Below, piece after piece: positions 6,850 to 12,069 of a stretch of DNA of 12,069 bases. Each line of letters begins with the position of its first letter. The first letter of the stretch is position 1. Where the stretch lies: positions 1 through 12,069 of the forward strand of contig CAZNLH010000045.1 of NCBI GenBank assembly GCA_964573995.1. The letters are read 5' to 3'. The position numbers and the translations under genes are program-made. Below the pieces are notes generated by a model, which was given only the letters and a program-made list of their open reading frames with translations, was not told where the DNA came from and made no database searches. Source of the DNA: CAZNLH01 sp964573995. GTDB taxonomy: Bacteria; Gemmatimonadota; CAZMKB01; CAZNLH01.

Positions 6850-8026
6850 CGTAATTGCCTCCGTGTTTGTCTCGCCCTCCTATTTCGGGTTGTTCCAACA
6901 GTACTGTTTGGCCCTCTTCGAGACCCGAGGCGATCTCTATCCATTGCCCATCCCTCCACCCCACCTTGACCTGGCGGGGTTCTGGGCCGGACTTTGTCAG
7001 GAGATAGACGATATTCTTTCCGTGCTCTCTCTTCACGGCCTTTGCGGGCACGGCCAGCACCTGTCTTCGCTCTTCCGGGAAGATCGTTACATTCGCCGTC
7101 ATTTCGGGCCTGAGAAGACCCTCGTATGGGTCTGTGATCTCCACGACCACGTCGTAATCGACCACGTTTTCCTGGATCACCGCCTTTGGATAAATGGCCG
7201 CGACTTTTCCCTTGAACTCCCGTGCGGGAAAGGCGTCAACGGTAAAAACGCCTTCCTGGCCGGTTCGAATCTTGCCGATGTCCACTTCGTCCACGTATGC
7301 GTCCACCTGCAGGCGTTTTAGGTCGATGATGGTGACGAAGGTCGGGGCGTTGAGCCCGGCAGCCACTGTTTCGCCTTGTTGGGTTGAAACCGAGGCGATA
7401 ACGCCGGATATGGGCGCGGTAATGGTTGCATAGGAGAGCCTCACCTGTGCCTCCTTGAGGGCGGCCCGGGCGGCGTCGAGCTGCTTTCTGGCCAGGTTGA
7501 GCCCGGCATGGGCACTCTCTTTTTCTTTCAAGGCCTTATCAACCGCCTGCTGGCTGGTGAAATCCTTTCTTATGAGGTTCTGTTGCCGAGGATATTCCAG
7601 GTCGGCCAGTCTTGCCCGGGACTCGGCATCGGTCACCCTGGCCTCCGCGACCTTCACTTCGGCCTGCGTCTTTGTGACAGCCGCTTCCAGGTCCGCCTTC
7701 TCCAGTACGGCGATTATCTGTCCCTTCTTGACATGATCACCGATGTTGGCATACAGGTGCTCCACCTTGCCGGATATCCTGGCGCCAACCCGGACCTCGG
7801 CCCCGACCTGCGGCTTGACGGCGCCCGTGGCCAGCACGGTCGAAGAAAAGTCGCGGCGGACCACCCTAACGGTTTCCGGGGCAGAGGCCTTGGAGTCCTC
7901 CCTGTGTCCAAGGGACCACCAGGCGGCCGCTATAGCGGCGCAGACGAATACGACCGGGATGATGAGCAAGTTGCCCATTTTAGGCCTGTTCAATGGTAGT
8001 TCTCTCCGTTGATAATACTGTTTCAC
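6842..8026 (-). CDS. MacA-like periplasmic adaptor subunit (HlyD/RND membrane-fusion protein family)
   Basis: This 394-residue membrane-fusion protein bridges an inner-membrane pump and a TolC channel. A single N-terminal membrane anchor (about 19-37) is followed by the first half of a lipoyl domain (about 75-110), an alpha-helical hairpin (112-198, heptad-like with many A/E/K/R) and the second lipoyl half with TITAPISGVIASV (201-213). After these come a beta-barrel domain (about 235-320) and a membrane-proximal domain (about 325-385). The order and size match MacA. The start is a GTG that overlaps the TolC-family stop (GTGA, 8026-8023), with no clear ribosome-binding site. A TTG at residue 12 (GGAGA 9 nt upstream) and an ATG at residue 17 are alternatives and would not change the anchor. 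The following genes supply ATPase and permeases, which makes an ABC (MacAB-type) rather than an RND pump the partner. Confidence 0.93.
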   Translation of the reverse strand: MKQYYQRRELPLNRPKMGNLLIIPVVFVCAAIAAAWWSLGHREDSKASAPETVRVVRRDFSSTVLATGAVKPQVGAEVRVGARISGKVEHLYANIGDHVKKGQIIAVLEKADLEAAVTKTQAEVKVAEARVTDAESRARLADLEYPRQQNLIRKDFTSQQAVDKALKEKESAHAGLNLARKQLDAARAALKEAQVRLSYATITAPISGVIASVSTQQGETVAAGLNAPTFVTIIDLKRLQVDAYVDEVDIGKIRTGQEGVFTVDAFPAREFKGKVAAIYPKAVIQENVVDYDVVVEITDPYEGLLRPEMTANVTIFPEERRQVLAVPAKAVKREHGKNIVYLLTKSGPEPRQVKVGWRDGQWIEIASGLEEGQTVLLEQPEIGGRDKHGGNYDD

Positions 8027-9029
8027 GCGCCAGCGGATGTTCGACCGATGGCCCGTTCAAGGTTGGCCATGGCCGTGTACCAGTCGAGCCTGGCCTGTAC
8101 CAGGCGAACATTGGCGGCAGTGCGGGCGGTCTGGGCATCTATTACATCGACGATCGAGGCTGTGCCGTTCTTGTATTCGCCTTCCGTGACACGGGCGCTC
8201 TCCTCGGCACTTGCAACAAGGGCCAGGGCTGCATCGATTGCCTGCTTTGACTCCAACAACTCTTCGTAAGCCGTCCAAACCTCCAACTCAACGCTGCGCA
8301 GGATCCTGTCGTACTCGGCCTTCGCCTCGGCCAGGTCGGACCTTGCCCGGCGGACGGCGTACTCCCGGTTGAAACCATCGAAGAGAGGCCAAGAGATTCC
8401 GACACCAAGGGACCATTCAGCCCGAGTAAGAACAAACGTCCTATCCCGCCAGCCGTAATCGGTGTTCAGTGTGACCTGCGGCCAGTAGCGAGCCTTTGCC
8501 GTGTTGAGCTTGGCCCGGTCTGCCTCGACTCTTGCGAGGGCGGCGCGGAGCTCAGGGCGCTTGGCGGCCTCCGTCATGAGGAGATTGATATCCGCCGGTT
8601 CTCGCTGCCGGGAATTTTCCGGCAATTCTGCTACTTCAAACGATTCTGAAGGCTTTAATCCCATGGCGTTGGCCAGACTGCCGCGGGAGATCCTCACCTG
8701 GCTGCGCGCCCGGACGAGTTGGAGATCCGCGTCTGCTTCTTCCGTCTCGGCCTTGAGCACGTCGGACCTGGCAACGAGGCCGTTCTCGTGACGGGCACGG
8801 GCGACGTCTACGTGGTATTGAGTCTGCCTTAGCGTTTGTTCCGCCACCCGCTCGAGTTCCTTGTCAGCCAATAGTTGGTAGTATGCGACTTCGGTTCTCA
8901 GGGCCACGTCCAGGAGCGTTTCGTTGTGCCGGAAATTCGCGGCGAGTAGTTCCGCCTCGGCATCCTTGATCCCGGCGGCTCTCTCCCCGCCGTCGAAGAG
9001 GAGGTAACGGGCATTGAAGCCTACGTCGA
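8023..9029 (-). CDS. TolC-family outer-membrane efflux channel, N-terminus lost in assembly gap
   Basis: The frame is open from the assembly gap to the TGA at 8025-8023, giving 334 visible residues. It begins with an RYLLFDGGERAAGIKDAEAE segment, the characteristic strand-to-helix transition of the first OEP repeat. Long alpha-helical segments follow (for example VAYYQLLADKELERVAEQTL), then a second repeat with GISWPLFDGFNREYAVRRAR. The C-terminus is helical and ends TSAGA. TolC-family proteins are usually about 420-480 residues, so roughly 100 or more N-terminal residues, including the signal peptide, are in the gap. The protein forms the trimeric outer-membrane exit duct and periplasmic tunnel for the MacA-like adaptor, whose start codon overlaps this stop (GTGA). 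Internal GTG codons such as the one at 8907 are not genuine starts, because the conserved fold continues upstream of them. Confidence 0.93.
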
Positions 9030-9129
9030 NNNNNNNNNNNNNNNNNNNNNNNNNNNNNNNNNNNNNNNNNNNNNNNNNNNNNNNNNNNNNNNNNNNNNNN
9101 NNNNNNNNNNNNNNNNNNNNNNNNNNNNN
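9030..9129. other. Assembly gap (100 N)
   Basis: The sequence is exactly 100 consecutive N, the size conventionally used for gaps of unknown length. Two genes run into it: the C-terminus of the metal-sensor protein (right side) and the N-terminus of the TolC-family channel (left side). Judging by usual family lengths, about 10-40 codons of the first and 100 or more codons of the second are missing, so the true gap is probably several hundred bases. Confidence 0.97.
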
Positions 9130-9536
9130 TTTTCCCGTTGTTCAGGGGTGAAGAGCCTACTCTCTTCAAGGAGGTGATCTATCACCTTTGCCTGCATCTG
9201 CCGCTGCAGGGCCTGGATTTCTTCCTGTTTCGCGCCGATCGCCTCTTGGTCAGGCCTGTCCACGGCAAGGAGGCCGATGAGTTCAATCTGCTCGGCCTTG
9301 ATTTTCTGGCCCTGCTTGCCGACAAAGGCATGGAACCTGTCGCCGAGGGGCTCGAATCTTTCGAGTTGGTCGTGGCTAAGGTCCAGTTCTTCATATAGGA
9401 AGCGGTTGTGATTTCCCTGGTGACTACCCGCTGGGAAGAGGCATGACTCGTGATAGAAATACGAACCGACGACGACGATATTCAGTACCACGGAGAATAT
9501 GATGGCCAGCGCCTTGAGATTCTTTTTCATTGTCAT
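9130..9536 (-). CDS. Periplasmic heavy-metal sensor-like protein (CnrX/Spy/ZraP type), C-terminus lost in gap
   Basis: 135 residues are visible before the gap; family members are usually about 140-170, so only a short end is missing. An N-terminal hydrophobic helix (about 7-27) anchors or exports the protein. The periplasmic part is a helical hairpin with two LTxxQ-type motifs, LSHDQ (53-57) and FTPEQ (129-133), and a long charged helix between them (about 75-125). Possible metal ligands cluster after the membrane helix: H29, C32, and H39 and H43 as HxxxH, plus H121. In CnrX of Cupriavidus, nickel and cobalt are bound by a similar HxxxH pair together with a Glu and a later His; the match here is suggestive only. 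The start ATG overlaps the anti-sigma stop (ATGA, 9536-9533); an ATG two codons later is possible. Its position after an ECF sigma and zf-HC2 anti-sigma gene fits signal input to the anti-sigma factor. Confidence 0.82.
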
Positions 9537-10039
9537 TTTCCCTCTTCACGTAGGCCTGTGGCCATGGCGAGATAGGCCGAGCCGATGGAGCCGGGCGGGA
9601 CAGGATCAAACCATTCAATCCCGTAGAGATTTCCTTCTGTTTCTGCGCTCACCTCACGCCCGCCTACCTGCCAGCCGTCGAGTGAAAGCCCAATGAGAAA
9701 GGCCAGTATGACGGAGGCGCACGCGGCAAGCCTCATGGGCACTGAAAGTCCGGCGGCCCACTGCAACGGGTTCCAGGCCGGCGACGGGAAACGGCTCGTG
9801 GTGGCACGAGTCGGCTGTCTTCTTCGGGATTCGGCCATGATGCGCGCGGCGAGCCCACCCGGGAGGGGGGCGACGGGGAGGCTGCCCTGGAGCATGATCT
9901 CCAGGCTTCGGATCTCATCGCAGCGCCTCCGGCAGGCATCGCAGGACTTCAGGTGGGCCTCCACGAGGCGGCGATGCCTTTCAGGCAGTTCGCCATCCAC
10001 GTATGCGTTGAGACGAGGAATCGCTTTTTGGCACCTCAT
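9533..10039 (-). CDS. Zinc-finger anti-sigma factor (zf-HC2/ZAS), single-pass membrane protein
   Basis: This 168-residue protein begins with the anti-sigma zinc-finger domain: C3, an NAYVDGELP segment (11-19) and the signature H29-x3-C33-x2-C36. In ZAS proteins this cytoplasmic domain binds and silences the cognate ECF sigma factor. One membrane helix follows (about 104-120), then a periplasmic tail of about 48 residues ending near GSIGSAYLAMATGLREEGK, where a signal could be received. The ATG at 10039 has AAGGAG 7 nt upstream. The frame stays open another 116 codons upstream, but that part overlaps the sigma factor gene in another frame and looks non-coding. The gene follows the sigma factor by 58 nt and overlaps the metal-sensor gene (ATGA), giving the order sigma, anti-sigma, sensor. 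Sigma release by conformational change or proteolysis is inferred from relatives. Confidence 0.92.
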   Translation of the reverse strand: MRCQKAIPRLNAYVDGELPERHRRLVEAHLKSCDACRRRCDEIRSLEIMLQGSLPVAPLPGGLAARIMAESRRRQPTRATTSRFPSPAWNPLQWAAGLSVPMRLAACASVILAFLIGLSLDGWQVGGREVSAETEGNLYGIEWFDPVPPGSIGSAYLAMATGLREEGK

Positions 10040-10097
10040 TGAATGCTCCTTCCATCTTGTTAAACGTACAGAAAAAAAAATCCACCCGCTGAAAGGC

Positions 10098-10634
10098 CTA
10101 TATTTCCCCGGTTCGAGACAGGGCTGATCGAAGAGTAGCCCTGGCGCGACCGAGCAGCCTCTCGACGGCCTTGACCGTGGTCCCCATCGCCCGGGCGATT
10201 CCGGCATAATTGAGGCCCTCGTAATACTTGAGTACGATTGCCATCCGTTGCCTGGGTGGGAGACTGTCCAGGGCCCGTCGTACTTCCTCATCCCGCTCTT
10301 CGCCGCAAAGGGCTGCAGAGGGATCAGGAGAGGGGTCAACCGCATCGAGCGGTTTGTTGCTGACGGTGGGGCGTTTCTTCCGGGCATGGTCTATGCAAAG
10401 CCTGGACACGATCCGGTACAGGTAACCACGGAAATCAGACGACGGATGATACCTGGATGCTGCCTGCAATGCCCTGAGGAAGGTCTCCTGGGTGATATCC
10501 TCGGCATCGGACGAGTCGCCGAGGAAGCGGTATGCAATGGCCCAAACGAAACCCTGGTGGCGAAGAACTATCTCGTTGAACGCCTCAAGGTCGCCCTTGG
10601 CTACCATCAGCATGAGTTGTTCGGCTTCAAGCAA
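10098..10634 (-). CDS. ECF-type RNA polymerase sigma factor (sigma-70 family, RpoE-like)
   Basis: This 178-residue protein has the two-domain ECF layout. Region 2 (about 15-86) contains DAEDITQETFLRAL (43-56) for core and -10 recognition and FRGYLYRIVSRLCIDHAR (68-85). Region 4 (about 115-170) contains LPPRQRMAIVLKYYEGLNYA (125-144) and the helix-turn-helix AGIARAMGTTVKAVERLLGR (144-163). The linker is short, with no extra domains. The start is a TTG at 10634, chosen because AAGGAGG lies 10 nt upstream and directly abuts the chrA stop; the first in-frame ATG (residue 8) has no ribosome-binding site. The next gene encodes a zf-HC2 anti-sigma factor, its probable direct inhibitor. ECF factors usually activate their own operon, so the efflux genes downstream are the likely targets. 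A run of nine T on the transcribed strand lies in the 58-nt spacer after the stop, without a convincing hairpin. Confidence 0.95.
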   Translation of the reverse strand: MLEAEQLMLMVAKGDLEAFNEIVLRHQGFVWAIAYRFLGDSSDAEDITQETFLRALQAASRYHPSSDFRGYLYRIVSRLCIDHARKKRPTVSNKPLDAVDPSPDPSAALCGEERDEEVRRALDSLPPRQRMAIVLKYYEGLNYAGIARAMGTTVKAVERLLGRARATLRSALSRTGEI

Positions 10635-10644
10635 CGCCAGAGAC

Positions 10645-10651
10645 CCTCCTT
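10645..10651 (-). promoter_or_regulatory. Strong ribosome-binding site that sets the TTG start of the ECF sigma gene
   Basis: The minus strand reads TGA-AGGAGG, so the chrA stop codon provides the first A of a near-perfect AAGGAGG. A 10-nt spacer then leads to the TTG at 10634. The overlap suggests that ribosomes finishing chrA could re-initiate on the sigma gene. The spacer is slightly long, and a rare start codon may keep sigma levels low. Confidence 0.6.
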
Positions 10652-11817
10652 CACAGGATCAGTAGAGTTAAGACTGTCCCGGCCAGGACAACCCAAAGGA
10701 TGTCGATCTTGAATCGTAATGCCAGGAAAGCAACGGTGGCCATGAGCAACTTGTAGACGTTCCAGTGGATGGCCAGGGAGAACTGCACAGTCACTGCCAG
10801 GAGGAGCCCCACGAAGGAGACCAGAGCGCCGCGAAGGCCCCCCTGGAATAAGGCGTTTCCCTGCAAGCGGTCGAAGTAGGGGACCGCTGCCGTAAGGATG
10901 ACCAGCGAGGGGGTGAAAACGCTTACGGTCCCCACCAGCGCGCCCGGCAGCCCTCCAATCAGGTATCCCACGAAGGTGGCGGTTATGACGATGGGACCGG
11001 GAGTTACCTGCCCGAGTGCGATGCCGTCCATGAAGGTGTTGCTGTCCATCCAGTGCCTTGCACCCACCACTTCGTGGAGCATGAGGGGCACTGAGGCGTA
11101 CCCGCCACCGAAGGCGAAGAGATCGACCTTGAGCATAAGGGCGGCCAGATCGAACGTCTTCTTGTCCAGGTGATAGAGGATTAGAAGCCCGGCCGCGAGG
11201 ATCAGGATCAGGAAGAGCGGTGTTCCCATGGCCTTGAGCAGGTTTCGATGGTCGGGTTCGGGAGGGCCTGCATCCTTCATTTCAGAATTCCTGTAAAGAA
11301 TCAACCCGAGGAAGGCCGAAGCGACGATTGCTGTAGCCGGACTTCCACCTGCCACGAGAAACGCAGCCGCTCCGAGGGCCAGCAGCCCGTCCCGCCATTT
11401 TCTCATGGAGGTCCTTCCAAAACTAAGCGTTGCGTTCGCTACCAGGGCTACCACGATCACCTGCAGGCCCTCAAACGCCGAGGCGACCGCCGCGATGTCG
11501 TGGGCACTGCCGTAGAATGCGGCCAGCGCCACCATCAGCAGGAATGCGGGCAGGCCGAAGCCCACGTATGTCGCCACGGCCCCGAGCGGCCCGCCGGCGC
11601 GAAGCCCAACGTAAGCCGCGACCTGCATGGCCGTTGCGCCGGGTATGGACTGGCACACGGCGACACCGTGGCTGAGGGATTCTTCAGTGATCCACCCCTT
11701 TTTCTTGACGGACAGTTCGCGGATGTAGGCTATCATGGCTGGACCGCCGAAGGCCGTGAGGCCGAGTCTAAGAAAAGAGACGAATAGCGCAGTCAGGCTT
11801 TGCCGGCCTATTTTCAT
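10651..11817 (-). CDS. chrA: ChrA-family chromate transporter (two CHR domains)
   Basis: The 388-residue polytopic membrane protein contains two repeated CHR units, the long-chain form of the chromate ion transporter family. Repeat one has FLRLGLTAFGGPAMIAYI (15-32) and QSIPGATAMQVAAYVG (56-71). Repeat two has FAFGGGYASVPLM (235-247) and GQVTPGPIVITATFVGY (269-285). The FGG and PG motifs at matching places are the family hallmarks. Known members export chromate from the cytoplasm, driven by the membrane potential, though the natural role in many bacteria is unproven. The ATG at 11817 is preferred over a longer frame from 11925: the extra 36 residues are not ChrA-like, and this ATG forms ATGA with a small upstream ORF. 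An AAGGG lies 8 nt upstream. The gene ends 16 nt before the ECF sigma gene, an unusual partner, which suggests cotranscription. Confidence 0.92.
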   Translation of the reverse strand: MKIGRQSLTALFVSFLRLGLTAFGGPAMIAYIRELSVKKKGWITEESLSHGVAVCQSIPGATAMQVAAYVGLRAGGPLGAVATYVGFGLPAFLLMVALAAFYGSAHDIAAVASAFEGLQVIVVALVANATLSFGRTSMRKWRDGLLALGAAAFLVAGGSPATAIVASAFLGLILYRNSEMKDAGPPEPDHRNLLKAMGTPLFLILILAAGLLILYHLDKKTFDLAALMLKVDLFAFGGGYASVPLMLHEVVGARHWMDSNTFMDGIALGQVTPGPIVITATFVGYLIGGLPGALVGTVSVFTPSLVILTAAVPYFDRLQGNALFQGGLRGALVSFVGLLLAVTVQFSLAIHWNVYKLLMATVAFLALRFKIDILWVVLAGTVLTLLIL

Positions 11818-11942
11818 GGCTGTACCCTTATATCGCCCCGGCGTATATCGACCTGATCGGTGGTGCACTCTTGCAGCCTGCCTTTCAACTGGTCCTGCCT
11901 TTCGCGGTGTTCTTTCGCCTCGCACGCCTTGTTTGTCTTCAT
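11814..11942 (-). CDS. Possible 42-residue small ORF translationally coupled to chrA
   Basis: An ATG at 11942 opens a 42-codon frame whose TGA overlaps the chrA ATG (ATGA, 11817-11814). The product is hydrophilic and strongly charged, starting MKTNKACEAKEHRERQDQLK and ending RRGDIRVQP, with two cysteines (C7, C26), no signal peptide and no membrane segment. I do not recognise a family. There is no ribosome-binding site in front of the ATG; a TATACG hexamer ends 11 nt upstream of it, so a leaderless or near-leaderless message is conceivable. Support is the exact four-base overlap, which is the same junction type used at three other places in this cluster, and a lack of other content here. Against it are its short length and missing ribosome-binding site. 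It could be a leader peptide, a remnant of a gene or chance. Confidence 0.4.
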   Translation of the reverse strand: MKTNKACEAKEHRERQDQLKGRLQECTTDQVDIRRGDIRVQP

Positions 11943-11989
11943 TTTAGTTACTGCGTATAAACTTTTCTATATAGTAAAAAAAAAGATGC
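11943..11989 (-). promoter_or_regulatory. AT-rich spacer, likely promoter region for the chrA-efflux operon
   Basis: These 47 bases are the most AT-rich stretch of the right half of the window. On the minus strand they read a nine-T run (11984-11976), then ACTATATAG and GTTTATACG before the small ORF. TATATA and TATACG could each serve as a -10 element. No good TTGACA-like -35 is seen at 16-18 bases, and no GGAAC-type ECF -35 either. The T run begins only 5 nt after the stop of the gene to the right and might help end its transcript, but a strong stem is missing. Confidence 0.35.
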
Positions 11990-12069
11990 CTACTTCTCCT
12001 TTGCCTCCAAGAGATTATCGGCCAGTTTCTTCCATCGGGTGAGTGTCTCCTCGTTGATCCGGTAATGGA
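11990..12069 (-). CDS. C-terminal 25 residues of an unidentified protein (rest outside window)
   Basis: On the minus strand a frame enters from the window edge and ends at the TAG at 11992-11990. The visible end contains YRINEETLTRW followed by KKLADNLLEAKEK, an amphipathic, helix-forming charged C-terminus that looks like genuine protein. The other two frames give less protein-like translations; one also hits a stop. The fragment is too short to assign a family. It points in the same direction as the chrA cluster and stops 47 bases before the small ORF, so it may be the preceding gene of the same unit or of an independent one. Confidence 0.5.
   Translation of the reverse strand, partial: HYRINEETLTRWKKLADNLLEAKEK

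Noticed and set aside
8023..8907. TolC-family protein as a short complete gene starting at the GTG at 8907
   Set aside because: Forty more in-frame codons upstream to the gap encode the typical LLFDGG-type segment of the first OEP repeat, so the gene is truncated by the gap, not short.
8864..9169. An ORF running across the N gap
   Set aside because: It exists only because the N run contains no stop codons and it uses wrong frames relative to TolC and the sensor; it is an assembly artefact.
10040..10387. N-terminal extension of the anti-sigma frame (another 116 codons upstream of 10039)
   Set aside because: It lies inside the conserved ECF sigma gene in another frame, has no family-like content, and the ATG at 10039 has an excellent ribosome-binding site and begins exactly at the zf-HC2 domain.
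11818..11925. 36-codon N-terminal extension of ChrA
   Set aside because: The extra residues are basic and unlike the ChrA N-terminus, which begins a few residues before the first membrane helix. The ATG at 11817 fits better.
11976..11992. Intrinsic terminator for the right-edge gene
   Set aside because: The nine-T run is present, but the bases before it form no convincing GC-rich stem.
1..12069. CRISPR arrays, tRNA or rRNA genes, insertion sequences
   Set aside because: I saw no regularly spaced repeats, no cloverleaf-like sequences, no rRNA-like stretch, and no transposase domain or terminal inverted repeats.

Overview
The window looks like a piece of a metagenome-assembled, fairly GC-rich genome. 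A run of exactly 100 N at 9030-9129 marks a scaffold join. The only gene on the plus strand ends in a FlgD-like/type IX-type C-terminal sorting domain (NYPNPFNP motif). That domain is typical of Bacteroidota and of FCB-group candidate phyla such as Latescibacteria, Zixibacteria, Krumholzibacteria and Eisenbacteria. A two-membrane, high-GC member of that superphylum is therefore my best guess; no rRNA or marker gene is present to test it.

Layout: 1-553 (+) is the C-terminal part of a large exported protein. Everything else is on the minus strand and is described here in transcription order, from right to left. First comes the last 25 codons of an unknown gene (12069-11990), then an AT-rich 47-base spacer. 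Next are a possible 42-codon ORF (11942-11814), a ChrA-type chromate transporter (11817-10651), an ECF sigma factor (10634-10098), a zinc-finger (zf-HC2) anti-sigma factor (10039-9533) and a CnrX/Spy-like periplasmic metal-sensor protein (9536 into the N gap). After the gap come a TolC-family outer-membrane channel (gap to 8023), a MacA-like periplasmic adaptor (8026-6842), a MacB/LolD-type ABC ATPase (6849-6118) and two different MacB-type permeases (6118-4910 and 4913-3696). A 226-base intergenic region follows, then two M16 peptidase-family genes (3469-2114 and 2052-583).

The genes from the small ORF to the second permease are joined by overlaps or short gaps. These are ATGA, 16 nt, 58 nt, ATGA, the assembly gap, GTGA, an 8-nt overlap, TAATG and ATGA. 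This strongly suggests one operon or a few nested ones. The logic resembles the CnrY-CnrX-CnrH signalling of Cupriavidus: a periplasmic metal-binding sensor, a membrane zinc anti-sigma factor and an ECF sigma factor. Here the controlled export machine appears to be a MacAB-TolC-like tripartite ABC pump with a free-standing ATPase and two non-identical permeases, and a ChrA transporter sits at the head. My inference is an envelope-sensed metal or oxyanion resistance unit; the actual inducer and substrate cannot be read from the sequence.

The M16 pair is a complementary heterodimer: one protein keeps the HxxEH zinc site but lacks the Tyr of the substrate-binding R/Y pair, and the other lost HxxEH but keeps R/Y. 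Both have N-terminal export signals, which fits a periplasmic oligopeptidase. It may be a separate transcription unit with its own upstream region (3470-3695).
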